DNA from: Gelidibacter algens
GTDB lineage: Bacteria > Bacteroidota > Bacteroidia > Flavobacteriales > Flavobacteriaceae
Assembly: GCF_001678675.1 (NCBI RefSeq)
Contig: NZ_LZRN01000007.1
Coordinates: 91,477-155,476 of the forward strand
Direction: 5' to 3'
DNA: 64,000 nt
How positions within the stretch are numbered: position 1 is the stretch's first letter; every line of letters begins with the position of its first letter. This document shows, piece after piece, positions 55,432 to 63,891 of the stretch. The position numbers and the translations under genes are program-made. The notes below the pieces were generated by a model. The model did not search any database, was not told where the DNA came from, and worked only from the letters and a program-made list of their open reading frames with translations.

Positions 55432-55463
55432 TTGAAATATTGAAATTAAAATCCCTATATTTG
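55432..55463 (+). promoter_or_regulatory. Strong promoter of the HU gene
   Basis: -33 TTG (55432-55434), 21-bp spacer, -7 TATATTTG (55456-55463): a full Bacteroidota consensus, 41 bp upstream of the ATG. Confidence 0.75.
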
Positions 55464-55504
55464 CATCCCTTATAATTAATAGATAAACCCTAAAATTAGT
55501 AGCA

Positions 55505-55792
55505 ATGACAAAAGCTGATATAGTAGCGAAAATTTCTGAGAAATTAGGAATTGAAAAAGGTGATGTTCAAGCAACCGTAGAAACATTTATGGAGGAAGTT
55601 AAAACATCTTTAGAGAGTGGTGATAATGTGTATTTAAGAGGTTTTGGAAGCTTTATAGTTAAAACAAGAGCTGAAAAAACTGGTAGAAATATTTCTAAAA
55701 ACACGACTATCAAAATACCAGCACACAACATTCCAGCATTTAAGCCTGCAAAAGTATTTGTAGAAGGCGTTAAGTCTAATGTTGAAGTATAG
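55505..55792 (+). CDS. HU-family DNA-binding protein
   Basis: 95 residues: TKADIVAKISEKLGIEKGDV, then VYLRGFGSFIVKTRAEKTGR with the minor-groove arm and IPAHNIPAFKPAK. A nucleoid protein. The Cox24-like gene follows 43 bp later. Confidence 0.95.
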   Translation: MTKADIVAKISEKLGIEKGDVQATVETFMEEVKTSLESGDNVYLRGFGSFIVKTRAEKTGRNISKNTTIKIPAHNIPAFKPAKVFVEGVKSNVEV

Positions 55793-55835
55793 TAAAACAT
55801 TAAAAGAAATATTAATCTAAAAAAAGACTTGATTT

Positions 55836-55925
55836 ATGCCAAGTGGTAAAAAAAGAAAAAGACATAAGGTAGCGACGCATAAGCGTAAAAAACGTAGACG
55901 CGCTAACCGTCACAAAAAGAAATAA
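55836..55925 (+). CDS. 29-residue basic AURKAIP1/Cox24 (mS38)-like protein
   Basis: MPSGKKRKRHKVATHKRKKR followed by RRANRHKKK: over half of all residues are Lys, Arg or His. It matches the AURKAIP1/COX24 domain of mitochondrial ribosomal protein mS38; short bacterial versions are known in Bacteroidota and are thought to be ribosomal. Between HU and the RNase G gene with a terminator directly after it. Too short for the usual length cut-offs. Confidence 0.88.
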   Translation: MPSGKKRKRHKVATHKRKKRRRANRHKKK

Positions 55926-55930
55926 ATTAG

Positions 55931-55957
55931 AAAAAGTAGTTTTTTAACTACTTTTTC
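55931..55957 (+). terminator. Terminator after the Cox24-like gene
   Basis: AAAAAGTAGTT-tttt-AACTACTTTTT, perfect arms, with the T-rich end acting as run. Confidence 0.8.
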
Positions 55958-56124
55958 GGTTTTACAGTAACGTTCTTTGATATAAAATTTAAGCTGAAAC
56001 CACTGGTTGTGGCTCTCTTGAATTTACCGGAATTACCCCGATTTTTAATCGGGAATCCTGTGTCAAAAAATTTAGTATAATCCATCTGTTCTGATGCAAA
56101 TCAGAATGGATTTAAATTAACAAC

Positions 56125-57666
56125 ATGGATAAAGAATTAATTATTCGTTCAAGTTCAGACTTTGTTGATTTTGCCTTATTAAAAGATGGAAAACTTATTG
56201 AATTACATAAAGATGAAGAGGATAACAACTTTGCGGTTGGTGATGTGTTTATTGCCAAAATCCGTAAAGCTGTTCCTGGACTAAATGCTGCATTTGTAAA
56301 TGTAGGTTTTGAAAAAGATGCATTTTTGCATTATCATGATTTAGGTCCAAAATTACCTTCACTTTTAAAATTCGTAAAACGTGTAAGCACAGGGAAACAC
56401 ACAGATTTTCTACTCAAAAACTTTCAATTTGAAAAAGACATTGACAAAGACGGCAGTATTGCTGACGCCTTAAAATCAAATCAATCGCTCTTGGTCCAAA
56501 TTGTAAAAGAACCTATTTCAACCAAAGGACCTCGCATTAGTAGTGAGCTGTCAATTGCCGGAAGGTATATTGTTTTGGTACCGTTTTCTGACCGGATTTC
56601 TATTTCTCAAAAAATAGAATCCAAAGAAGAAAAAGATCGTTTAAAACGATTGGTCAAGAGCATTACTCCCAAAGGTTTTGGCGTTATTGTCCGTACCGTT
56701 GCAGAAGGTAAAAAAGTGGCTGAGTTAGACACTGATTTGCAAAACCTATTGAGCCGATGGACAGCAATGTGCAAGAAACTCAACAAGGCCCCTCACCCAA
56801 GTAAAGTACTTGGAGAGATGAACAAAGCATCTTCAATTTTGAGGGACATCTTCAATGATTCGTTCTCAAGTATTGTTGTAGATGATGAAGAGCTATATAT
56901 GCAAATCAAAGATTACGTGCATCAAATTGCACCAAAAAAGGAATCTATTGTGAAACATTATCAAAATGGCGTGCCCATTTTTGAAAAGCATGGTATTGAG
57001 AGACAAATCAAAACCTCCTTCGGGCGTACGGTCTCTATGGCCAAAGGTGCGTATATTGTGATAGAACACACCGAAGCACTCCATGTGATTGATGTCAACA
57101 GTGGTAATAGATCCAACAAAGAAAAAAATCAAGAGGACACTGCTTTAGAAGTCAATATGATTTCAGCTACTGAAATTGCCAGACAATTGCGCTTGCGTGA
57201 TATGGGTGGTATTATTGTAATCGATTTTATTGACATGTCCAATGCAGAGAATCGAAAGAAACTTTACAATCATCTTCGTGACGAAATGAAAGATGATAAA
57301 GCAAAGCATAAGATATTACCTCCTAGCAAATTCGGTCTGATCCAAATTACCAGACAACGGGTGCGCCCAGAAAGGAATATTGAAACAACAGAAGAAAACC
57401 CGAATGTTAGTGGTGAGGAAATTGAAGCGCCAATTAAGGTGGTTCAACGTATCACCCAAGACATGGAACGGATTTTCAAAAAAGACTACAAAAAGGTGAC
57501 CCTAAACACACATCCTTTTATAGCAGCCTTTTTGACCAAAGGATTTCCATCCCTCAGGTCAAAATGGTTTTTAGAACACAAAAAATGGGTAAAAGTACTG
57601 CCCAGAGATGCTTACACATATCTTGAATACCATTTTTTTGATAAAAATGGAGACAAAATTGATTAA
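56125..57666 (+). CDS. rng: Ribonuclease E/G family protein
   Basis: 513 residues, RNase G length. N-terminal S1-like fold (VGDVFIAKIRKAVPGLNAAF, FVNVGFEKDAFLHYHDL), the DNase I-like catalytic part with HVIDVNSGNRSNKE and GGIIVIDFIDMSNAENRKKL (metal Asp residues), and IQITRQRVRP. Endonuclease that matures rRNA and decays mRNA. A 163-bp fragment of this gene (57197-57359) is duplicated at 60174-60336. Confidence 0.95.
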   Translation: MDKELIIRSSSDFVDFALLKDGKLIELHKDEEDNNFAVGDVFIAKIRKAVPGLNAAFVNVGFEKDAFLHYHDLGPKLPSLLKFVKRVSTGKHTDFLLKNFQFEKDIDKDGSIADALKSNQSLLVQIVKEPISTKGPRISSELSIAGRYIVLVPFSDRISISQKIESKEEKDRLKRLVKSITPKGFGVIVRTVAEGKKVAELDTDLQNLLSRWTAMCKKLNKAPHPSKVLGEMNKASSILRDIFNDSFSSIVVDDEELYMQIKDYVHQIAPKKESIVKHYQNGVPIFEKHGIERQIKTSFGRTVSMAKGAYIVIEHTEALHVIDVNSGNRSNKEKNQEDTALEVNMISATEIARQLRLRDMGGIIVIDFIDMSNAENRKKLYNHLRDEMKDDKAKHKILPPSKFGLIQITRQRVRPERNIETTEENPNVSGEEIEAPIKVVQRITQDMERIFKKDYKKVTLNTHPFIAAFLTKGFPSLRSKWFLEHKKWVKVLPRDAYTYLEYHFFDKNGDKID

Positions 57667-57671
57667 TTGAT

Positions 57672-57707
57672 AAACCCCTTATTTCATTGGAAGTAAGGGG
57701 TTTTTTT
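57672..57707 (+). terminator. Terminator after rng
   Basis: AACCCCTTA and TAAGGGGTT arms followed by TTTTT. Confidence 0.85.
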
Positions 57708-57787
57708 ATGGAATAATTTTAAATTCAACCTCTTGTAAGAGAATTTGAGATTTAGTTTTGCTTATTGGTAAAAAGGTCTAACATTAG

Positions 57788-57810
57788 TTGTTGGTGGAAA
57801 ACACCAACAA
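57788..57810 (-). terminator. Perfect hairpin downstream of the small membrane protein
   Basis: TTGTTGGTG - gaaaa - CACCAACAA, 9-bp perfect stem, 149 bp past the stop of the minus-strand gene. Little T run, so terminator is only one possible reading. Confidence 0.4.
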
Positions 57811-57958
57811 TGGCTAAAATTATGGTAAATTTTATCCGAAATACCTTGCTAGCCGGCACCCTCCAAAAACGAGCCTTTACTTTGTAAGCATATTTTTGGT
57901 TGAAATAAATCAATAACAGCCAAAAGCAAGCATGGTACAAGATCGAAGAATAAACTCA

Positions 57959-58420
57959 TTATTTCGCGGAATAGTCAAATTTTCGAACCGTATCATCCTT
58001 AAAATATATTTTCAATTCAATAAGTTCAAAATCTGCCCATGTCCGATCAATCAATTCATATACCCAAATATCATCTTGTATTGTTTTTTTTGGTTTTCCA
58101 AATACATCATTGATTTTACGTCTACTTTTATCAATGAGATAATTTGATTTTAGCAAATCATCAATCATTTTATGTCTATCATTAATATCGTTAATCCAAA
58201 CTATCTCATCAAATTTCTCTTCTGTTTGTAAGCTTATATTATAAAAAAATAAGCTTGAAAAGTAAAAATAAATAGTCACTGCCAAAAGAATAGAAATAAT
58301 ATTTTTTGTTTTTTTCCTATTGCGGAAATAAACCAATTTACTTAAAAGATATCGGATAATAATAAATAAAACTAGAATTACCAATACAATAATTATCCAG
58401 TTAACAATTATATTACTCAT
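57959..58420 (-). CDS. Small membrane protein next to a toxin-like gene (possible immunity protein)
   Basis: 153 residues. Two N-terminal membrane segments (NWIIIVLVILVLFIIIRYLL and KNIISILLAVTIYFYFSSLF), then about 85 soluble residues (DEIVWINDINDRHKMIDDLL, VFGKPKKTIQDDIWVYELID) ending KFDYSAK. The soluble part resembles SmpA/BamE-like or lipoprotein domains in pattern (FGKP, W-Y-L) but not enough to name. It begins 3 bp after the toxin-like gene. Immunity role is inference from position only. Confidence 0.65.
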   Translation of the reverse strand: MSNIIVNWIIIVLVILVLFIIIRYLLSKLVYFRNRKKTKNIISILLAVTIYFYFSSLFFYNISLQTEEKFDEIVWINDINDRHKMIDDLLKSNYLIDKSRRKINDVFGKPKKTIQDDIWVYELIDRTWADFELIELKIYFKDDTVRKFDYSAK

Positions 58421-58423
58421 GAT

Positions 58424-60019
58424 CTACTGATTTGTAAACACTAATGATCCCTGTCCATTGATATATTTTAATATTCCATCAAATACAGCTTGTAAAACTG
58501 CATCAGAAATATCAGAATCACTACTTGCAAAATTAAAATTGCCTCCAATTATTCTTCCTTTGTAATTATTATAAAAATCCATATCAACTTCTATACCATT
58601 TTCACCCCATTCATGAGCATCTGCAAATAGCTTCATAATTTCCACTGGAAATTCGGCTGTGCCTAGAGAATTCCAAAAAGCATGCCTAAAAGCATCGGCT
58701 TTCCCATCGCTTATTCCAGTCAACATGCCATTTACGACTAATTGTTCAGCTTTATTTAAAGCTACAGCTGAATTTTCTATATGCAGAATTGCTGGGCCTG
58801 GATAAATACTGAATAAAAATAGTTCTTTTGAATTAGGACTTTCAAAAATTGTAGGGGCTTCCTCTGAGGGCATGTCAAAATTACCAGAATTTAATATAAA
58901 ACTATTATCTAGCCACCATTTAAAGTCATAATTTAAATTTTTTCCAGGATAATCATTTTCAGTAAAGGAACTTAAACTTTCCAGAGCTGTTCTTATAGTG
59001 TCCAGCAACTCCATACTAAAATTATTCTCATCAAGAAAGGCATTTATGCTGGCTCTCAAGGCAAAGTTCTCAGGAGCATTCAAAAAGTCCTGCTGTTCTT
59101 GTGGGAGGGTAGCTATAAAATTGGTAAAGGCCAAGGCACTGTCAATATTTGTTGGATCAAGTCCAGATGGGTTTAGCCAAGCCATTTGGGCGGCCCAGTA
59201 CAATTGCGGTGTGCAAGTACCATCACCAAAACACTCTGCATCGCCCTCATAGATGTATATGGGCGGAGGGGGTGGTGAGCTTGCACCACCGCCTGAGCTA
59301 CCGCCAAAAACGCCATTTGGAGAGCCATGTCCCGCGTAACTAGTTGATGGTGGGTCTATGCCAATTGGCGTTGGTCCTTCCCAACAGATCATTATGACGC
59401 CCACGGTGGAAGATGAAGGGTATAATGGGCCGCCACTCGTACAGCCACCACATTCGCTCGTGTGATAATGTCCACACCCACAAGGCGTTGTAGAAGTTAT
59501 CGAATAGTCCACACAAAGGGTATCAGGTGCTGGGGCGTCCGGGTCAACTTCACCTATTGGGCTTATAGTAATCATCATGCCGTCATCAGAGTATGTAACG
59601 ATATAGCTATTGCTGCCCTGTGCGTTCTGCGATACCACAAGACTGTGTCTTGCACCATCGTTTTCATTATTTACCTTCCTGATGGGTGTAGCATATGTAG
59701 TCTGTATGTCGGTTGTTGTGCTCAGAACCTCATTGGAAACAAATTGGTATTGGTTGTCCTGTACTTGCCCTTTCCGCTGAAGTTGGTTTCCGCCATGATT
59801 TTGTAATTTTTGTTCTTCATTAATAAACGCGGTTGTTTGCACAAAATCTTTAAGTGTTATATTACCGACGGAATATGGGACTTTTTTAGTTTCAACTGAA
59901 CTACCCTGATGTATTATAGGGTCATCTTTTTCACAACTCAAAAGTGCTATAAAAATTGCCATAAATAGTGTTGACGGTAAACAAAAGGTCTTCTGGTTTT
60001 TTAGTTTTAACTGTTTCAT
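58424..60019 (-). CDS. Lipoprotein with Cys/His-rich region, polyproline linker and toxin-like (DUF6973-like) C-terminal domain
   Basis: 531 residues from ATG 60019; the frame continues up to a TTG at 60037. Lipoprotein signal (LFMAIFIALLSCEKDD). Residues about 175-210 hold a Cys/His cluster (CGCGHYHTSECGGC), then a Gly/Ser stretch and PPPPP, CFGDGTC, and a helical middle. The C-terminal 140 residues carry SDGKADAFRHAFWNSLG, KLFADAHEWGENG, DFYNNYKGRIIG, which I associate with the DUF6973 group found at the ends of secreted or polymorphic-toxin-like proteins. Enzymatic activity is not known. The neighbour at 57959 could be its immunity protein. Confidence 0.7.
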   Translation of the reverse strand: MKQLKLKNQKTFCLPSTLFMAIFIALLSCEKDDPIIHQGSSVETKKVPYSVGNITLKDFVQTTAFINEEQKLQNHGGNQLQRKGQVQDNQYQFVSNEVLSTTTDIQTTYATPIRKVNNENDGARHSLVVSQNAQGSNSYIVTYSDDGMMITISPIGEVDPDAPAPDTLCVDYSITSTTPCGCGHYHTSECGGCTSGGPLYPSSSTVGVIMICWEGPTPIGIDPPSTSYAGHGSPNGVFGGSSGGGASSPPPPPIYIYEGDAECFGDGTCTPQLYWAAQMAWLNPSGLDPTNIDSALAFTNFIATLPQEQQDFLNAPENFALRASINAFLDENNFSMELLDTIRTALESLSSFTENDYPGKNLNYDFKWWLDNSFILNSGNFDMPSEEAPTIFESPNSKELFLFSIYPGPAILHIENSAVALNKAEQLVVNGMLTGISDGKADAFRHAFWNSLGTAEFPVEIMKLFADAHEWGENGIEVDMDFYNNYKGRIIGGNFNFASSDSDISDAVLQAVFDGILKYINGQGSLVFTNQ

Positions 60020-60173
60020 AAGTTTGGTATGCTTCAAAAATGAATAAATTGAATTTCTTGTCAGCGATTTCTAAAATACAAACATTCAAAATTAAAAACT
60101 GTTAAAACAAATGTTAAAAAAGAGGTAAAGACCATGTCCTTGTTACGGTTTGACCGTACTTTTTAAGCATGGT

Positions 60174-60336
60174 ACGTGATATGGGTGGTATTATTGTAGT
60201 CGATTTTATTGACATGTGCAATGCAGAGAATCGCAAGAAACTTTACAATCATCTTAGTGACGAAATGAAAGATGATAAAGCAAAGCATAAGATATTACCT
60301 CCTAGCAAATTCGGTCTGATACAAATTACAAGACAA
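60174..60336 (+). pseudogene. Duplicated internal fragment of rng, cut by the IS21 left end
   Basis: 163 bp matching 57197-57359 of rng with about eight substitutions. It encodes RDMGGIIVVDFIDMCNAENR and, after further matching codons, LIQITRQ, then runs into the IS end. The homology ends at AGACAA directly before TGG, the first bases of the IS terminal repeat; the remaining part of rng is not found on the other side of the element. Confidence 0.85.
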
Positions 60337-60420
60337 TGGCTATTTCGGAGTGATGGTGCCACCTGTTTCGGTCAAACCGTGCCACTTTGAAAGATCTTGC
60401 AATTATATAAAAAATTATTG

Positions 60421-61158
60421 TTATTCGTTCTTTAAAGCTCCCTTTCTTAAGGATTCCCCTTTGAGGTCGATCCTGTGGGATGAGTTTACGATCCTGTCCA
60501 GGATTGCATCAGCTATGGTTCCTTCTCCAATGATGTCATACCAGGCGGAGACTGGTATTTGAGATAAGATGATGGTGGAGGATCGGTTGTAACGGTCATC
60601 GATTATATCCATAAGTGATTCTCTTGCATGGTTGTCAAAACCTTGCAGACCAAAGTCATCCAGGATAAGCAGATCTGCCTTTAGGAGCTTTGCCAGTTCT
60701 TTTAGATAGGTTCCATCGGCCTTGCTGAGCTTCAGTCTTTTTAATAAACGGGCCGTGTTGGCATAGATGGTGCGATATTCCATCATGCACGCCTGGTGCC
60801 CCAGGGCCTGGGCCAGATAACTTTTTCCAACTCCGGAGGCACCGGTCATAATAATATTCTCTTTTCGTTTCATAAAATCCAGACAGCCCAGACGCAGGAA
60901 CATGTTCCTGTCCAGATTGCGCTGTTGGGCGTAGTCCACTTCCGCCAGATCGGCCTGTCCACGGAAGGATGCCTGCTTGAGGAGCCTTTGGATCTTTCGA
61001 TCCTTATGGTCCTCCCACTGATGGTCCGTGAGCAATGCCAAGTATTCATCGGCCGTAAGATCCGGTGTGCGATTTTCCTTGATATGCAGCAGGTGTAAGT
61101 CTGCCATGGCACCTAGGCGCATTTGTTTTAGTTTTTCAACGGTTTGATTGTTGTTCAT
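60421..61158 (-). CDS. istB: IS21-family helper ATPase IstB
   Basis: 245 residues, AAA+ ATPase: Walker A GASGVGKSYLAQALGHQA, Walker B DLLILDDFGLQG, with RDxxR-like ILDRIVNSSHRIDLKGESLR at the end. Assists transposition by IstA. 26 bp downstream of istA; apparently intact. Confidence 0.95.
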   Translation of the reverse strand: MNNNQTVEKLKQMRLGAMADLHLLHIKENRTPDLTADEYLALLTDHQWEDHKDRKIQRLLKQASFRGQADLAEVDYAQQRNLDRNMFLRLGCLDFMKRKENIIMTGASGVGKSYLAQALGHQACMMEYRTIYANTARLLKRLKLSKADGTYLKELAKLLKADLLILDDFGLQGFDNHARESLMDIIDDRYNRSSTIILSQIPVSAWYDIIGEGTIADAILDRIVNSSHRIDLKGESLRKGALKNE

Positions 61159-61184
61159 AATTATAGAGTTTATTGGTTACATAT

Positions 61185-62738
61185 TTATTGATAGGCCGAA
61201 GCTCCCCGGAGATTCTCATGTACGGGGATATGAGGTTTGTCTTGTTCTAGATCTTGGTAGAACAGGGAAGACCGGTCCAGGTTGTTTTTCAGGATATTCT
61301 TGATGCGCTGGTATGCGACCGCATCTGCCTGTATGGCCCTTTTGCATGCGCTGTCCAAGCGTTGTGAGCCAAAGGCTCTGTGCAACTGGATAAGTCCCAT
61401 GGCACGCTTGTAACCGATCTCGGGGTAATCTCCCGAGGCAATGATGGTATCAATACAGGCCACTACATTTTCCCCGTGCAGGGCAGCTTTCTTTTTAAAA
61501 AATTCAGGGCTCCAGTCCACATAATATTTGTGGGTACTGCTCAGGTGGTCACGATTTGTGTTGTAGTTTCCCTTACTGGGATTACGCTGGTGCAGGGCTA
61601 TCCGCTGATGGTTGTAATACACTTCCACAGTCGTGGCGGTATAATGGATCTGGGTCTGCTTGCCGATGTAGCGGTAGGGTACGCTATAATAACTTTTATC
61701 TGGCGAGAAGTACACATATCCCATCTTCTGCACCTTTGCACGGCAATAGTCCTTGAGCTGGTAGGGACTTAGTGGAAGTGATTTTAAATGGCCTTTTTCT
61801 ATGGACTGGAAGAGCTCCAGACGGCTGGCCTGTTTCCTTTTGAACAGTAGATTGTTATAGGCTGTCAACAGCTTGCGGATCTCTTTGTTGAGCTCGCTTA
61901 GGGAGAAGAAGGTCATATTGCGCAAGGGATAATAGATGCGCTGATAGGCAAGATGGACAGCATTCTCTACAAGGGCCTTGTCCTGCGGGGAGTATCCACG
62001 GGTCGGGTTGATCACACAGTTGTAGTGCCTGGCAAAGTCCTTAAAACTGCGGTTGATATCCGCCTCATAACGACTGGCACGGGTTACGGCCGACTTTAGA
62101 TTATCGGAGACGATGGCCTTGGGCACCCCGCCATAAAACTCCAGGGCATGGCCACAGCATGTGATAAGATCGGCTCTCTTTTGGCTATGGCAGGCTTCCA
62201 CATAGGTGTACTGGCTGTTGGGCAGGATGGCCACAAAGACCTCCACCGCAATGAGCTCCCCGGTGGCCCGGTCCACGATCTGCAGCTTCTTGCCCGCATA
62301 GTCCACATACATCTCATTGCCCGGATCGTGCTCCAGTTTCATTGATCCCCTGACCTTTGAGTATTTACGGTTGTAATGCTCCATGAACTGGGTATAACTA
62401 TAGGGTTCTTTGGCATGTTGCACATATTCCTGGTAGTGGAACAGAAAGGTAAAACCGGGATGGTTCCGGGCTTTGTTGATCCCGTCAAAATACAGCATTA
62501 GCTCACCGTAACGGGGATTGGCTATCGTGGTACTGGAAGGAAAGAGTGCCTCCAGGGCAGCATTGTCGCGGGCCAACAGTTCCTCAGGGGAACGGTCACT
62601 GGCCTTGAACAGCTGCATATAATTGTTTACCGTGTTGCGGGATATCCCCAGGGTAGCGCCTATTTTACGGTTGCTGAACCCATCTAGGTGCAGGGAAATG
62701 ATTTGTTTTAAGTCCATTGGATCAAGTGTGTTGGCCAT
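61185..62738 (-). CDS. istA: IS21-family transposase IstA
   Basis: 517 residues. N-terminal helix-turn-helix (LHLDGFSNRKIGATLGISRN), DDE catalytic core with NEMYVDYAGKKLQIVDR, PKAIVSDNLKSAV and NPTRGYSPQDKALVENAVHL, and a C-terminal beta domain. Intact length, so the element may be active. Confidence 0.95.
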   Translation of the reverse strand: MANTLDPMDLKQIISLHLDGFSNRKIGATLGISRNTVNNYMQLFKASDRSPEELLARDNAALEALFPSSTTIANPRYGELMLYFDGINKARNHPGFTFLFHYQEYVQHAKEPYSYTQFMEHYNRKYSKVRGSMKLEHDPGNEMYVDYAGKKLQIVDRATGELIAVEVFVAILPNSQYTYVEACHSQKRADLITCCGHALEFYGGVPKAIVSDNLKSAVTRASRYEADINRSFKDFARHYNCVINPTRGYSPQDKALVENAVHLAYQRIYYPLRNMTFFSLSELNKEIRKLLTAYNNLLFKRKQASRLELFQSIEKGHLKSLPLSPYQLKDYCRAKVQKMGYVYFSPDKSYYSVPYRYIGKQTQIHYTATTVEVYYNHQRIALHQRNPSKGNYNTNRDHLSSTHKYYVDWSPEFFKKKAALHGENVVACIDTIIASGDYPEIGYKRAMGLIQLHRAFGSQRLDSACKRAIQADAVAYQRIKNILKNNLDRSSLFYQDLEQDKPHIPVHENLRGASAYQ

Positions 62739-62944
62739 ATCGCACGTTTTTTGGCGACAAGGTAATTATTACTTGATCTTTCAAAGCGCTGCGGTGAGCG
62801 AGGTCGAACTGTGGCACAAATCGAACCGATATAGACTTTTACCACACAGGCAAAAGTGGCACAGTTTGAACCGAAATGCCTGGCACTATGAAACCGAAAT
62901 CACTGGCACAAATCGAACCGAAGTATCCACACAGTCACGTCTTA

Positions 62945-62994
62945 TTTGGATTGGTTCGTTCCATCCGTCGCAACAGCTCGTACACATAAACGTT
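62945..62994 (+). repeat. Right half of an attC-like site, cut by the IS21 right end
   Basis: TTGGTTCGT..CCGTCGCAACAGC then TACACATAAACGTT, matching 63700-63743 (ATGGTTCGT..ACGCAACGG then TACACATAAACGTT). The left half expected of such a site is missing because the IS starts 15 bp upstream. A GTT core at 62992-62994 marks the presumed recombination point. Confidence 0.6.
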
Positions 62995-63015
62995 ACCACA
63001 CATTTGAAAAAAAAA

Positions 63016-63513
63016 TTGCGAAATAAAACGAAATTTTATCTATTGATTTCAATTTTGGGTATAATTATCCAAAGTTGCGCCTCATTCGATAAAAAGCTGA
63101 TTAACCCAAATTCGCTGAATAAGCGAAACTTGACCGAATTAAATGGCAGATATGGAATTGTTCATCTCGAATTTGACAGTATCTCGAAAGAATACAAAAA
63201 ACAGATTTGGACTTACAATAATTTTTTTAAAGAAATTGACCGAAAACTTATAAAAGACACGCTAAAATTGGACAGTCTAAAAACTTATACTTTTAATTTA
63301 AAAGTTATCAGTCCCAAAAAAATAAAAATAGATTACATTGAAAACGGTAAAATATTCAAAGAAAGAATATTAAAAACCAAACTGAAAAAAGATGGATATT
63401 TATATTTAAAAAATAAAAACGTCCAATTTTTATTAGTTCCTTACATTGCAGGAGCGTTGGATGTTAAAAAAACTCGGTTTACAAAATCAAAAAATGGAAA
63501 CCTGATTTTTTGA
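63016..63513 (+). CDS. Small lipoprotein carried by a cassette-like unit
   Basis: 165 residues from a TTG at 63016 (LRNKTKFYLLISILGIIIQS-C), or TTG 63004; no ATG is available, and the larger frame from 62623 would cross the IS. Lipobox IIQSC. The mature part is Lys-rich (TELNGRYGIVHLEFDSISKE, KDTLKLDSLKTYTFNLKVIS) with LVPYIAGALDVKKTRF near the end. Family not recognised. It starts about 20 bp after the presumed cassette boundary and is followed by an attC-like structure, as cassette genes are. Confidence 0.65.
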   Translation: MRNKTKFYLLISILGIIIQSCASFDKKLINPNSLNKRNLTELNGRYGIVHLEFDSISKEYKKQIWTYNNFFKEIDRKLIKDTLKLDSLKTYTFNLKVISPKKIKIDYIENGKIFKERILKTKLKKDGYLYLKNKNVQFLLVPYIAGALDVKKTRFTKSKNGNLIF

Positions 63514-63611
63514 CGTTTCCAATCATAGGTCCGGAGCAGCTTTGTTAGTTGTGTTTCTGGATGGCAAAACTTGGAAATATAGACAGGAATATAAAAAAGT
63601 AGAATAAAAAC

Positions 63612-63749
63612 GTGTGGTAACACCGTGTATAAACCATTGCTGTGTCTGTGCTCATCTGGAAAATTCTTGGGAATTTTCCAGATGAGTTTTGTACCTTTAA
63701 TGGTTCGTGCTTTAACACGCAACGGTCCATACACATAAACGTTATAAGC
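63612..63749 (+). repeat. attC-like folded site closing the cassette
   Basis: About 138 bp. It begins GTGTGGTAAC (63612-63621), the exact reverse complement of GTTACCACAC (62992-63001) at the start of the same cassette. Inward come CCGTGTAT and AACCATT, a perfect 16-bp stem CTCATCTGGAAAATTC/GAATTTTCCAGATGAG with a TTGG loop (63651-63686), then AATGGTT, ATACAC, AACGTT. The size and nested imperfect palindrome are those of integron attC sites; the core GTTACCA or GTTATAA departs from the classical GTTRRRY. Confidence 0.6.
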
Positions 63750-63891
63750 AAGCCAAAAAAAATCTCGCTAAACAACACAATACAAACGCATTGCGCCCAA
63801 AAATTTTATGCAGTATTAAAATAGAAGATTAAAAGAAAATTAATCCTAAAATTCAAAATTCAACGGATAATTTTATTTTTCTCGCTTTCCA

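Larger units (their letters stand above)
60337..62929 (-). mobile_element. IS21-family insertion sequence (istA-istB)
   Basis: About 2.6 kb, visibly richer in G+C than its surroundings. Left end TGGCTATTTCGGAGTGATGG then TGCCA; right end, read inward, TGGATACTTCGGTTCGATTT then GTGCCA. Both ends contain further repeats of TTCGG-n-GTGCCA (two on the left, four on the right), as in the multiple terminal repeats of IS21 elements. No clear target-site duplication (AGACAA on the left, CACAGT on the right), so one flank was rearranged after insertion or the ends are a few bases off. Confidence 0.85.

Noticed and set aside
57752..57940. 62-codon minus-strand open frame after rng
   Set aside because: Covers a perfect hairpin and has no signal of coding; more likely non-coding.
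60331..62935. Target-site duplication of the IS21 element
   Set aside because: AGACAA on the left and CACAGT on the right do not match at any length I tried; I therefore give no duplication.
62623..63015. N-terminal extension of the cassette lipoprotein frame
   Set aside because: It would be translated from inside the IS element and lacks signal-peptide character; the lipobox places the real start near 63004-63016.
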